A stretch of DNA of 64,000 bases. Origin: Pyxicephalus adspersus. Taxonomy: Eukaryota; Chordata; Amphibia; Anura; Pyxicephalidae. Every line of letters starts with the position of its first letter. Position 1 is the first letter of the stretch. Where the stretch lies: assembly GCF_032062135.1 (NCBI RefSeq), contig NC_092861.1, positions 56,212,921 through 56,276,920 of the forward strand, read 5' to 3'. Positions 1 through 28,262 of the stretch are shown here, piece by piece. A program made the position numbers and the translations under genes. The notes under the pieces were generated by a model. The model was not told the origin of the DNA. It saw nothing but the letters and a program-made list of their open reading frames with translations, and did not search any database.

Positions 1-502
1 ATCTCTCACAAAATATGTATCCATCTGTAACAAATCAATGAGAGGATGCAAATGTGGGCTAACTTGGCACAAAATCCAATATGTGATTTCATCACCTCTT
101 TTCTCAGCTAAAACAATCTTCTTTGTTATTTAGTGTTAGTCTTTTGCAATGTGATTAATCTTCTATCCATATTAAACTACATTGAAAAGGCTGTAGCCTA
201 AAGCTTATAAAAGGAGAATAAATTGATGTATGCATGGAATGAACTAGACCATTGTGTTATGGACAATTAAAAATCGATTTGATAGCTTCTGTAGCACCTA
301 TTATTGAAAACTCTTTAGCAAAACTAAGTGATCATTGCCACAATGTACAATTAGTCTCACAAAGACCAGGCTTGGTCTAATTTTAAGTATTAATACTATT
401 TACCATGAAAGTGAACCTGCCCACCATTTTATCTCCTTCCTCCACTGAAAGCATTAAATGCTCAATTGATCTATAGGGAATTGAAATTACCAAAATACTT
501 AC

Positions 503-622
503 CTTATTCCTCCTTTGGATGTTTGCACTTTTCATTTCTGGCCCTGTATTGTCCAGAGTTATGACTGCTCAAGAAGTAAAGACAAGTGGCCTCATGAACC
601 AGTCATGTGGGCAATAGGAAAC
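503..622 (-). pseudogene. Decayed exon resembling the start of a C-type lectin domain
   Basis: On the minus strand a strong acceptor (TTCTTTGCCCACTCAG at 622/623) and a consensus donor (GTAAGTATT from 502) enclose 120 bp. One frame reads SYCPHDWFMR. A frame shifted by one base then reads ATCLYFLSS and QYRARNEKC. Together these follow the opening pattern of an NK-receptor type lectin domain (CPxDW, CYxFS, W-xx-AR-xxC) but need a frameshift, and a stop closes the second frame at the donor. I see no partner exons. Alternatives are chance or an unrelated non-coding exon. Confidence 0.3.
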
Positions 623-1449
623 CTGAGTGGGCAAAGAATAAGATACCCACAATACAAAATAAGAATTTAAGCTTTATAGAGTATGAAGGTGCGGCACCTC
701 TGTAAAGCTTGCCCTTAAAAACAAAAGTGCTTTAGAACCATTGGACAGAGGGTTTGTATGTAAGTAGGACTTAACACACCAATGTTGTGGAATTCAAGCT
801 ATTCATAATATAAATCAACTTCATATAAGTGCAGAATGAGTTTTTTTTTGCTAATAAAAGATAAGAAGAGATGTATATTTTTAATCTTGGAAATGAATAT
901 GATTTATTTAAGCATATGTAAGTATCCAAAGTGTTTCCCACAGTTCTCACTTTTGGTAGGTGGGTTTCAGTGGTCTATACACAGATGCCTCAATGCTTTA
1001 AAATCATCCTGGGCTTTTGTGCTGCTGAAACACCACCTCCTTATTTCTTTAAACCACAGCAGCCAATGAACAGCAAATTATTTATATTATATGTACATTT
1101 ATACTATATAAATTTATATGAACATTTTCATGCTTTGGTATTGGTTATAAAACATAACTTAATACTGTGGTTGCCAAAGAATCAAAGGAAAAAAAACAAA
1201 TCAGAATTTTAATACTGACAGGCTTTAATAATATTCTATCAGACAGATTTGTATAACATGATTAAAGACACAACAGATTACATTTTCAGAATAGAGTAAT
1301 TTTGTCCACTTATCATTATCATCTTCTGTCAAAAATATACTCTTCAAAATATTTAAAGGACACATTCAGTTTCCTAATGACTATGTCTATATGACCCATC
1401 CACAGTACTGCGCCTGCACCAGCACCAAAAAAAGAGAATAATGACTACT

Positions 1450-1845
1450 TAGGCTGCGTACACACGTGCAATAATTGTTGTTGAAAACGGATGATCCACG
1501 ACATCGTTCGATAATTGTTAACAAAAAAAGTGCACAGCGACAACGGGTGATTGGGTGACAATCGTTCGTAATCTATTGTGTGTACGGTCGTTGAGTGTTC
1601 ATAGATTGTTCTGTGATACACTTTCTCCTGTTCATGCCATTTCCTGCATCGTTCGAACAATCGTTCACAAATGATCGTTCAAACAATCGTATCTAGTGTG
1701 TACATTATTGGTGGATTATATTTGAACGATCGTATCGTTACAGCATGTACAGAATTGTGCACAATACGATCTTTCAAAATATTCAGGAATATTCGTTGGT
1801 CGTTCCTTTTAAAACAATATTTATTGCACGTGTATACCTAGCCTT
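1450..1845. mobile_element. MITE, TIR family GGCTGCGTACACACG (full length)
   Basis: The ends are imperfect inverted repeats: TAGGCTGCGTACACACGTGC on the left and, reverse complemented, TAAGGCTAGGTATACACGTGC on the right. The interior is full of CGTTCG/CGAACG and CAATCG motifs and has no coding capacity. Related copies lie at 38318-38653, 54239-54361 and 57612-57697. The superfamily (hAT or other) is not settled. Confidence 0.7.
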
Positions 1846-1887
1846 ATGCCCATGTCCTGCCATTGAAGGGGAGTTCATATGGATGTA

Positions 1888-1893
1888 TTTATT
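1888..1893 (-). terminator. CLDN16: Candidate poly(A) signal of CLDN16
   Basis: AATAAA on the minus strand about 245 nt after the CLDN16 stop, just before the MITE at 1450-1845. It is the first canonical hexamer I see downstream. Cleavage would fall roughly at 1860-1880. No transcript data. Confidence 0.45.
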
Positions 1894-2134
1894 ATTAAAG
1901 CACAATTTTAAATAACTGCATTCTACTTTTCAAGTAATTTTTTAAAAAACATAGTGCAATTATAATATAAAATAAATCAAAGTTGTATAAGTCAGGAGCA
2001 GACTGTAATCTTCTCTTGTGTTCTGGCTGCTTTCTGGATGCTGTAGACTGGTACCTTCCTGCTGTACCCTGACCTGACTGAGCAGCATGTTGCTCCTAGG
2101 GGTGAAATACATGGCTAGTGAACCGAGTTGTCAT

Positions 2135-17941
<15,807 letters not shown>

Positions 17942-18686
17942 GTTTGTAGTGATTGCTTTGCAATCTGAGTTTTAAATCTCAGACTTACTGTATATGAACC
18001 TATGTACAAGGATATAGATGTGATTCAAGGCTTCAAAATCAGGCTGCTTTGTAAGTCCTTAACCAGGTTCTGAATCTTCAGAGCCCTGAACACCACACAG
18101 TAAGGCCAACCATGATAAAATCATGAAGGTACATTTTAGGTATGGCTAGTTAAAGTGGTAGGAGCGGAGCTAACTAAAAACAAAGAGATTCACATTACAG
18201 AGATCAGTTAATTATTGACTAGGTACTACTAATAGGCATGCGTGGCATTTATGCTATGACTGGTTTAGTTCAGCTGATCTACATTTGTCTGAAATAATTT
18301 GAAAGACATTTGTCTAGACCGAAACTTCACAGTAAACCAGGTGAATGGCAAAATTGCCTAGTTAAAAAAAAAACATCATCAAGTAAATAAATACAAAATG
18401 ACCAATGATGTTAATGTGATTTGAACAATGACAATGCTAAAATTTTTGCTTAGCGCTTAAAAGCCACTATTTTATCATCTGTGCCATTTTATCTAAAAAA
18501 AAGACTTTTTATTTAGGTCAGCATACAAACATTATGTTATGTAAAAGTGTAGGCTATATTTTCAGACGATGATTGCAGTATTATTAGTCAACACCTACAG
18601 GTCACCATGACTTAAAGTATGAAATATAGGGGCTCACAAAATAGTATCAATATATTAATAGTAGTATGTATAATTAAAGAAAATTA

Positions 18687-19468
18687 CTGTATTTCCCCAT
18701 GTATAACCCGAAACTTGGAAAAAAATAGTTTCATTACATAAAGTTAATGCTGACATCAGGTGGTTGGAGCTGGGATGTCAAGCCTCCAGGTATGACGGCA
18801 AGTTTTGTTTTCTTCTCTGCAGAAATCTTCTTTGTGTTTTCTGTTATGTGCAGATTTGCATAGGGTCCACCTGCTCCAAACTTTCTCAAACCAGATCTTC
18901 ATCCCATCCTGATCCATCCAACCTTTGTCATGAACATGGACAATCACTCCTCGAGGAATGTCTTCTTTTGGCATGGTCTTGCATTTGAAAATCAGCATTG
19001 GAGGCAGCTTGGTTCTGTTGGCACAACAAGCTAGAACAACTGTATAATGGCTCTTTTCATATCCACTTGTCTTCTTTTCATGTCCACATGTCCAGCTACA
19101 GTCTTCACCCCCTTCTTATCAACGGTTCTGTTACTTGGTACATCAAATTGAAGGGGGACTTCATCCATATTTGCAATCTGTCCCACCTCAAACTGAAGTG
19201 TCTGACTTTGAATGAATGAAATTCAAAGACCATCTGCTGATAGCTTTCGGCATCTTTTGGGGAGGTCTGGTTCGTGTACGCATGCTTGGTCCATTTGGTT
19301 TCATGAAGCTGAAGCACCAATTGTGTCCTCTAAATTCAGTAACTTTTTTTTCACCAGCAGTTTAGGGTGTGAATTGCAAGTAAAAAAAAATCTACCATTG
19401 TCTAAGACGCACCCTGTTTTTAGGCCCCAAATTTTTCAGAAAAAAGTCTTACACCGGGAAATACGGTA
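18687..19468 (-). mobile_element. Dead pogo/Tigger-like DNA transposon with transposase remnant
   Basis: Terminal repeats: TACTGTATTTCCCCATGTATAA on the left, and TACCGTATTTCCCGGTGTAAGA as the reverse complement of the right end, with TA at both ends. On the minus strand a DDE-type transposase fragment is readable in pieces. ANMDEVPLQFDVPSNRT holds the first catalytic Asp (NMDE). It is followed by TVDKKG, then after a frameshift and stop by IFKCKTMPKED and GVIVHVHDKGWMDQDGMK, then WFEKVWSR. The order and spacing fit the pogo/Tigger/jerky group. The second Asp region and most of the N-terminus are gone, so it cannot be active. Confidence 0.85.
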
Positions 19469-19469
19469 G

Positions 19470-21689
19470 ACGTCTTTACAGTGGTCCTGTGTGCATACTT
19501 GATAAAGGGTTAGAAGCTTAAGTCCAAAGAACAGAGCAACTATTAAAAATGAGAGTAAGTGGTCTAGACAGAAAATCTACAGTGCAGTCCTTTTCTGAGT
19601 GGGCCAGAAGATGAAGTACTCAGTAGGGAATGGCAAGCATGGATGCCAATGAATGTGGTACTGTCAAAGGACCTAAACTGAAGATTTAAGTGATCTTCCT
19701 TCACAAGACAGGAGCTGGCTTGATAGGAATTGTGCTTTAGTTCAAATGATGCCTGCCAATGCTAACTAAATCTATTTCTTCTTGCTTTAGATCACCAGGC
19801 ATTTGGTTATTCAGTGACGATATCATATTGGATGGTTCACAGGACCCTTTCTGAAGGCTTATAAGAAGAAGGCATTTAGGCCTATCAAGTCTTGTATTTT
19901 GCACCCCAGCATTGCTTTTCCATGACCACTGGTACGTCTCCTACTGGACCTACCTACACCCCTGGCTATAAACCTTTCTGCTCTTAGCACCCCTGACACT
20001 ACTACTTTTGCCAATAAGCAACCCTTGTCTGTTTTACATGCAGAGAGAAGATGAGCCTGTAGTGGATAGGCTGCCCAATTCATACCTCCCAACATGGCTG
20101 AAATGCAATGAATTTGTATGTCACATAAAGGGCCATGGTTAAAAAAAACTGCGAACCTACATACTGAATACAATGTACACACTCCACAGTCCTTTTTTGC
20201 TATGATTGAAAGCCTGACATACATGTAACTAGGAAAAAAAGGAATTTGCTCATAGAACGTTAGCCTAAGCCTTCCTTAAAGAATAACTTGATAAGTTACA
20301 AACTACAAAGCTACAAGCTATGGCTGATAAAATAAATACTTTGGTCTGGAAGTTGTATGAAATAGGCAACATGATGTACACAGTAGAACAATCAGAACTA
20401 TGTAATATACATACTACCATATAAGGTTCTGGTCTGTGTTATATACTACATAGCAGTTGGGCCAATGCAATGAAGAACATGCTTCACGTGCATCAACGTG
20501 CAGCAGCAAGAAGTATATTACATTGATGATCAGTGGGGAACATTATGTTTCACTGTCAAACATTAAGAAAAAAAAATCCTATAATTAGTGGAATGATGCC
20601 TTAAAGTCAGTGGTCTCTAAAAACCAAAAAGGTCCTGGCATGAGGGGGAGGGAAAATGTCCTGTGTTGGTGATCAAAAAGTCAGTAGTCACTCTGAAGGA
20701 AAAAATTCCATAGCCTGCTATATCACCTGGTATTGGTGATAATAAGAACTACCAAGATTGGAACAGGATAAAATACTTTAGAGAAGGCTGCCATGGATGC
20801 TTTTTCGATTATATTCAGCTAGAAACTATAGCCAGACACACGTGTTCCCTGAAAAGATAGCCAGAAATAGATTTTTGGGAAAGACTAATTGTACCTTTTG
20901 TAATGCATATCAGACGCAAATCATCATGGCACTGTGACTGATCTCTTTGGCTTGATTTGCTTGATTTTACTCCTGGAGTCTCACTTTAGGTACAAAACGT
21001 GTGCATTTTAAATGCTTTTTAAAGTGAAGTTATCAAAGTTTATCAAACTACAGTGGGCTCTGAGCTTGTAACTTCTCAATAGTGCTACCATCATCACTTA
21101 TAACAGGATCATATTCTTTTCCACCTCACAATGCTTCTTGCTTTGATACTTTTGCCTTTACCATCATCTTCAAACAGAACAGAGCGGAAAGAAGCATCTC
21201 TTGATCTCTTGAGAATGATATTTGTCTAGTCATTTGATCCAGTGACCTTATTACTTGGAGAAAGGATGCAGATCAGGAAAAGTGACTTGTGAGTTTCTAA
21301 ATGGTAGGCATTGGTCACTGATCCTACATTACATTATATATGATAATACTGGTGTGTGTGTGTGGGGAAGAGGGGGGTGGGCAACAAACTCAGTGGTAGA
21401 ATAGCTATAAGAGTGACTTTAGGGGGGTGGAATAAAGTTATAAATTCTCATAGAAAAACAACAATTATATTGCTTATCTGCTATAGAGGAAAAATTGTTT
21501 TTTTCTTTAGCACTTCCTGCAGTTAGCCATTAAGCCAGTGGGGGAGGCAAAGGATGACTGTGACAAATTCGAAAGAGAATAAACAGTGATGGTATTTATT
21601 AATATCTATTCAAAATGAACATGATCGACATGGGAATCCATAAAGTATTTTAAAAGCTGTCTTTTTACAAAAATAATCTTTGAAGCACA
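19470..21689. other. Intergenic stretch without recognised features
   Basis: AT-rich DNA between the pogo-like element and a GC-rich MITE fragment. The open frames here (for example 19859-20224 minus) have no recognisable domain and no splice context. I see no RNA gene. Confidence 0.5.
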
Positions 21690-21988
21690 TTTCACGTTCT
21701 CGTTTCAGAGATCATCCGGCGCTGGAAGAAGAAGGACGTGGACGATCAGCGGGACCAGGTAAGATGCCGGCCGGCTTCTTACCGGTCCCGCTGGCACCCG
21801 ACGAAGGCATCCAACGCTGGAGAGGGAGATCGACGGACGACGATCGACGGAGGACGACGCTGGAACACGAACACGACGCTGGATGAGCACAGCGGGACCA
21901 GGTAAGTAAGGATGGGAAAAAACTCGGGGTTAACCATCGTAGCCATTTTTTTTTGCCCGTACGAAGCTCGGGCTTAACGGCAAGGAGG
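21690..21988 (-). mobile_element. Truncated copy of the TTAA-flanked piggyBac-like MITE
   Basis: Read on the minus strand from TTAA (21989-21992), the start CCTCCTTGCCGTTAAGCCCGA and the later ATGGTTAACCCCGA match the start of the copy at 27848. The distal end is missing or diverged. The interior is GC-rich and holds an internal repeat of AGCGGGACCAGGTAAG, at about 21748 and 21891. Confidence 0.6.
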
Positions 21989-22096
21989 TTAAGCTCTAAT
22001 GTAATATAATAATAGTATCATTTCCTGGATGGACATCTGAAAGAACAAATACTTGTTACATGTATATTTTTTAACAAAGGAATTGATCAAAAGTAT

Positions 22097-22533
22097 TTAA
22101 AGGAGAGCTAAACTTAAAACAAAAAAAAAATCACATTTACCTTTAAGCCTGCAGATTTCTCGATGGCGCTGGACCTTCCCTTGATCCGGTTCTGCCTTGC
22201 CCTGGAATTCATCTTTCGACCCGGCGCTGAGGCGCCAATCTCACACTGCGCATGTGTGAGATTTGCATCTCTTTCCCTTAGTAGAAAAAATGCCCTTTCT
22301 CTGTGCATGGCCAAAGTTAGGGCATGGGCAGAAGGAGCATCCAGTGCCTTCCCAGGATGCGTGACAGAGGTATCTCAGGAAGCTCTGCGTTCTTATTTAG
22401 TTTTGATACGTTTTTTTAAAAAAAAGTGCTGCACCTAAACAAAATAAAAGAAAATTAACTTTCTTGCTTTACATATGAAGGTTGTCTACCCTTTTATGTA
22501 AAGTAAAAAATGTTGAGTTTAGATACGCTTTAA
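22097..22533. mobile_element. MITE, TTAAAG...CTAAACT family
   Basis: Left end TTAAAGGAGAGCTAAACTTAA and right end, reverse complemented, TTAAAGCGTATCTAAACTCAA form clear imperfect inverted repeats. The interior contains a GC-rich block and no transposase. The open frames across it are element sequence, not genes. Confidence 0.7.
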
Positions 22534-23047
22534 TAATCAGTGTCATGCTTAACTTACCTAACATAAATATTACAAACAAAATCTACAATGTAACAGTAAT
22601 CTACTTTTTTTAATGAAAAAATGGATTCACGGGAATAATGCAACATTCTGTATTTGATATTTATTTGCCTTCTTACATACAAGAGATAACACTGTGGACC
22701 CTTTACCCTCATATAAGCTATTCATAAACAGGTACAATATCAGGAGCTCTACCTAGTTGTATTGCTTACCTGAAAATCATAGGAGACTTTTTAAACAGAA
22801 ATGTGTTGTTATTTCATTTTTAATTATAGATAGGAACCACATGCCAGAGATGACTGAAATACTGTGTAATAATACTGTGTAATACTGTGTAATAATGACC
22901 ACAGACAAAAATAAAGTTTTTTTTATTGAACGCTCACAAACATTTTTTACAGTATTATAGCAACTGACACCTAAATGGACTTGTACAGTACAACACTTTT
23001 ACAATTCTGATCTGTCTGCTCTGACAGCTTTATGCAAGTACAGAGTT

Positions 23048-23247
23048 GGCCTGATTTATTAAAGTTCTACAAGACTGGAAAATATAGACTATAATGGGAG
23101 AACCTTTGCGATCCTGCAAACCTGGAATGGATCTGTTGCAAGATTGAAAACATTTGCCAACTAATAGCATACCAAGTTTATTAGATCACCCAGGTACTTC
23201 CATAATAGTCTATGTTCTCTAATCTTTGAAAGCTTTGATAAATCTGG
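23048..23247. mobile_element. MITE, CCTGATTTATTAAAG family, copy 1
   Basis: Begins GGCCTGATTTATTAAAG and ends AAAGCTTTGATAAATCTGG, an inverted pair. The middle has GATCCTGCAAACCTGGAATGGAT and TTGCCAACTAATAG, shared with the copy at 46137-46322. About 200 bp, no coding capacity. Confidence 0.7.
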
Positions 23248-23759
23248 TATGGGTTGGATGGCGCAGAGACCTAAGATCAATTTACATCCTGATTGCCCCA
23301 ATCACATACACTTGCAATAGACACTTACTGATCTAACAATTACAGACTGATCTGGAAGATATTTTACCCATCCTTCCAACACTATATTTTATTTCATTGT
23401 CCACAGCAATATACCAAGTAAACCTTTAATTTGTGAAACTTCAAAGTTCAAATCTTTTATATTGTTATGACAAGGGATCATAGGAACCTGCTCCTCAATC
23501 CCCTTTCTAGGCAGAGGAATTCATGTGGACAAGATTATAAGTAAAATTATGTCTGGAATTATTTACCTATTTTCATATCATTAAGGGTTGATTGGGTAGT
23601 GAATGGACCTGACCTTGTTTGTTTGAATGACGAAATCACATCTATTATTTGCATTGTCGCTATGTACTGTACATGCCATGAATAAAAACCCAGCACTCCC
23701 AAACTCCCATCTGTTACTTGGGCAAATTTGTTTAAAATAAATAAAATTGACAAAGTAGG

Positions 23760-24540
23760 GTTACTACCCAAAAATTATGGAGTGGCCTGGTGTGTTGCAG
23801 ACTGGTTGGTGGCCAGGACCTTCAGGACACATGCATCCTAGTGGAATGGTCCAACACAGGAGTATGGTGCATATGGCAGTGGGCCCTTTCGGTGGCCTGG
23901 AATGATTGAAGCATAGTTGGCAGGCTAAAATTCAACAAGTTCGGCGAGTGTGAAGGTAGCGCTCAGGTGTGAGGTTTCACGCCTAGACACTGTGGAGGTT
24001 AGGGTTTTGGAAGGCAAGGATCCAGTACATGGTAAAGTGGTGGATTTTGGCAGGGGGGATCCCCTTTAGTGGGGTCCACGACTTTATAGTGAACGGAGGG
24101 GGTTATGATGAACAAAGCAACGGCTAGGGGCCAAGGTGGAGATGTTGGAAGAGGTAAATTCCTGTTGGGTCTGGATTTTGCCTTCTGAGACCTGCAGCCT
24201 GGTTGTTTGGGTATATAACCGGGAGTTATTAGGGATATTGTTGTTTATGGTTATGTATTATTAAAGGGGGGAATTTTGTTGTTAGTTAATTAGGTTATAT
24301 TTAATGGAAGTGTATTTATGTTATGTCAATTTATGATTGCATATCAAAGTGAAAAATTGAATTATTTATTCTGTCTTTTTTTTGTTCATTTATTTAATCA
24401 TAGTTAATAAACGGCTGCTTGCCAGCCATTTTAAGCCCAAATTGGTGTTTGTGTATTTTAATGGTGGGGGAAATAGTTGGAAAGCAGGTGGGGGGTCCGG
24501 GGGAGGTGGAGGACTGCCAGTAGTGCTAAAGGAGGGGATA
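23760..24540 (+). mobile_element. Probable 3' end of a retroelement (LTR or DIRS-like)
   Basis: A purine run AAAGGGGGGAAT at about 24264-24275 resembles a polypurine tract. It is followed by AT-rich DNA with AATAAACGGCTGC (poly(A)-type signal) and a G-rich end. The upstream part (23760-24230) is G-rich, with translated fragments full of Gly and Trp but broken by stops. I recall similar 3' ends in frog DIRS/Ngaro-type elements, but no recombinase or reverse transcriptase is visible here, so the class stays open. Confidence 0.35.
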
Positions 24541-25064
24541 GAAGGTCCGAGCTACCCTGGTCATGTTGTATCAGTGTGCCTGGATTGGAATGTCATGGAA
24601 TCTCTTGTGTTTAGTGATGAGAAATGCAGATACTAGACAAAGAAAACTCTCCTGCTGGTTTCCACACCCTGAAGCTGCATTTCATAGCTGGGTGTGACAG
24701 CTTCCACAGAACAGAAGTGGGAGAGGTGAGTCTGTATGAGGAACAAGTTCCAACAGCCAGATATCATTTTGTGAACCACTGCGAACCAGCTTTTTACCAG
24801 GACAGCACAAAATAACAAGCACAGCAGTTTTTTATTTTTTTATTATTGACCAGGTCAATCATCAATGTTAATAATAAGGGTTATTAATACTTTTTATAAA
24901 AAGTTATAAATGTATTTAAAAGGCAGAGTTTGGTGATCATAGTAGCCAATGAAATGTTGCTTTATATAGCATAGGATGTTACTTTATCAGTTACTATATT
25001 CCTTTGTTTTCTCTTTATATTTCACTATTTCACATTGCTTAGAAATATGCAGAATTATTTAGTA

Positions 25065-25512
25065 TTAAAGCGGACCTAAAAAAAAAATACAAAACACTGG
25101 TGGTAAGTACTAACTGACAAAAGAAACCTGCAATGTCTCTTTTGTCAAACATGAACTCCCTGGACCCTGGTGGCTTTTTGTTTAAGCTCCAAACTAGAGG
25201 AAGCATGCACCGTATAGTTTAGAATTCAGTTCTGTTTAGAGTTTGGAGCCAGCCGCTGAGAATAATGTAACTCCTGCACACACACAAGGGTTACATCATC
25301 CAAGGAATGAATAGGATCATGGTCTTCACGGACGTCTGCTGTGGATCTGGCAGTAAAGATGGCGCCTTCCATGCCTGTGGGTCCTGGACCTGTCATTGCT
25401 GCAGGGTGACAGCATAGGGTAAGTATGTGACATAATCGGAAAAAATATTATGCATTCTTGCTGATTATGGAAAAAGAATTCCACCCGCCAACAAGTGTAC
25501 TTCCACTTTGAG
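25065..25512. mobile_element. MITE, TTAAAGCGGACCTAAA family
   Basis: Starts TTAAAGCGGACCTAAAAA. The right end, reverse complemented, reads CTCAAAGTGGAAGTACAC, a diverged inverted repeat. The interior includes an internal inverted pair around GACAAAAGA...TCTTTTGTC (25119-25147) and a GC-richer half. Related in its ends to the element at 22097-22533. Confidence 0.5.
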
Positions 25513-26019
25513 CTTTTTTAATATTAGTGCTAATTTTAAGTGTACTAACCTATGGTAACTATTTATAATTCATTTTGCAGTGGCCTACTTCAGCAGAATG
25601 AATTCTGATTGGTTGTCGTAAGTTAAGAATGAAAATTATGTGTTACTGAATAGGGCCATATTATGTAATATGCATAGTAAAAAATAAACATTTTCTTTAA
25701 AAAATGCAATTTATTTTCTGTTTACATTTCCTCAAACATGAAGTGAAACATAATGACAGTCTTTTTACTGCTTGTTTACACTCCATAGATTATCATTAAC
25801 AAGCAATTTAATGGTCAGTATTCAAACAAGCAGCAATCAATCAAATCAGCAATCAGAAATGCCCTGCTAAAACAAGTCCAGAAATCAACTTACTAATGCA
25901 TGCTTGATTTAGAGAAAGCAATAACGCAATGCTTCAGAATACAACAATGTAATATTTAGACTCATTGTAGTTGTAGAAAAGTTCCAACCATTTCTGTGAT
26001 ACACACAGACTATACCTTG

Positions 26020-26300
26020 TTCTCCTCTTTTAATGATGCAAAAGTACTTTCTGTTATCCCCATTGAAAGTGTACTGTCAATGAATATCATGCAAATTTTG
26101 GAGGGTGTTAGTTCTTGGCAGCATATTATCTATTCCTCAGTTGCAAAGAAAGTGGTTAGACGTTAATTATACTGAGTTTCCCAGATTAAAACAATACCAG
26201 CAGTGCTTACAGCTGCTCCTCGCTAATATTAGATCTAATCTATTTTTCAATTCACACAGACAATCATGAACATTGAATAAATAGTTTTACTTTAGGTGAA
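26020..26300. promoter_or_regulatory. Candidate conserved non-coding element between the claudin genes
   Basis: Repeat-free, moderately AT-rich block with ordered-looking motifs: CATGCAAATTTTG (octamer-like), several TTAAT/ATTA cores and CAGCAGTGCTTACAGCTGCTCC (E-box CAGCTG). It lies in the space shared by the divergent CLDN16 and CLDN1 promoters. Enhancer function is a guess from appearance. Confidence 0.25.
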
Positions 26301-26983
26301 GAAGGCGGATGCTGGTACATATATGTACCGTATATGGAGGACTCTTCTAGAGTTTGTTGTCCCTAGGCACTGATTGTTGGCTACCTTCTGTCCCAAAGGA
26401 GGAACCCGGCCCTAACAATGTAGTTACCAAGTACTACTCAGGTGCATTTACCTATTCTGATGTTTATCATGGATTCTTGAGGAATTTTAAGGTTTATTAA
26501 ATTTAGGATGAGTAGGGCAGGTCAGACCTGGAGCCTTAGAGCTGGGGTCTGGAGAGTGAACCACTGAGGGGATGAACCTGGTCCCCGGTAGTAGAAGACT
26601 TAGCTTTAGGGATAGGAAGCCAAAGAAGAAGGGACCAAGAAGAGAGGTCTTTTAGGAAAGCCCATTGCTGCTAAAGTTGTGTTTGGCACTCCAATGAATA
26701 GATCCACTCTGGAGGAAAAAATCTTCTCTAACTATCTGTTATGGAAGCAAGAGTTCAGCGAGAATGCTGGAGGTTAACTGTCAGTGCTAACCGTGATTGA
26801 TTGTTACTGGATGTAAATTATCATTGTATGACACTCTGCTACCCTTACCCTTTCCTTTTTTGTGTTGAGCCACAATGAATTCCCCTAAACTAAGATGTAC
26901 AAGCCTCCTACACAGCTGAATACTACATTTAGTATCATGCACAAATATTATATGCTAATGTTCCTATTTATGTGCAGGATGTA

Positions 26984-27416
26984 TTAGGCTTGGTTCATAT
27001 TAGTGGTAACAAAATGCTTCTATAACAGGTGACGAGTGGTTCCAATTCAAGTCTATGGAGTCTGCAGGGATGGCAAACCACCATTGAACACTGCATGTAG
27101 CAACTTAAAAGACAGGTGGCAACTTTGCCACAAGCAGCCACCTAAAAAATGGAATGGGTAAATATGATGATATGTACTATTTAGTAGCTTTAAGAACAAA
27201 CAAGTGGTACAATATACTTGAGGAGATTGCTTTATCTATGGCAGCCCCATGGAGAATGAATAGGGGTATCAGTGAGCGGTACAGTACTGATGAATGGCGC
27301 CTGCTGTCAAACCTGTGGAAGTTGATTCTTAAAGAAGAGCCAAAGTGGCAAAGTGCCAGCTGCCAAGAGTCATGCAGGATTGCTTGATCCCCAAACAGGT
27401 CTGAACTTAGCCTTAT
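26984..27416. mobile_element. MITE, GGCTNGGTTCANA family, copy 1
   Basis: Left end TTAGGCTTGGTTCATATTAG and right end, reverse complemented, TAAGGCTAAGTTCAGACCTG are imperfect inverted repeats. The interior has CCACC/GGTGG-rich segments and CAGCCCCATGGAGAATGAATA, shared in part with the copy at 43337-43587. The open frame 27154-27387 is element sequence. Confidence 0.65.
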
Positions 27417-27847
27417 GGCACAACAGTAAAAATAACACCAGGGATGTCTGTTCCAAGAGTAAATATGCCCATGCAGCCAGACAAGCTAATCATGTTTATG
27501 CCACATAGTGATGATTGGCCCATTAGATTATTCAACTTGCCCCCTTATCTCTGTGGACATTTGTAGTATTTTATAATAGATCCTCTACAGATGCTTTTAG
27601 ATTCATGAATATTTTTACAGCTAAAAAAGAACTTTCTTGCATGTCTGCAGCTGCTTTGTTTTACACCAAACCCACATCCTGGTTTTAAAGTAAGAATTTT
27701 AGTCTTTCACAAAAAACAACATGTATGAACATATCCCAGATGCTTACTTTTCCTATTCCTGTGAAACTAGTGGAATGACAAGTTCAATATATAAAGCAAT
27801 AAAGCATTGATCAGCAACTATTGCCAGGATGAACTAGGAAGACTTAA

Positions 27848-28217
27848 CCACCCGGGCGTTTAGCCCGACCTTGGTTCGGGGTAAGCAAAATTGCTACAAT
27901 GGTTTACCCCGAACTAGAGTCAGGGTGGCTAAAAATAGAAACAAGCATTATACTGCAATCCGATTGTCATACTACATTGTATGACAATCGAATTAGAACG
28001 GAAAAAAAATACCCTGTCCCCGCAGCTCCTCCGGACACGTCTGTCCTCTTCTTTCTTCATCCGGCGTGTGCAGTGACGATCTCCGGGGTTTCCCGGTGAC
28101 GTCGCTGCGGGCGGGAGGCGGGGCGGGAAATTCAAATAACTTTGCATTGAACTCAATACAAAAAAGCTGTATTGAGTCCAATACAAAGAAATCCTTATGT
28201 AATATATTTATATTTGT

Positions 28218-28262
<45 letters not shown>

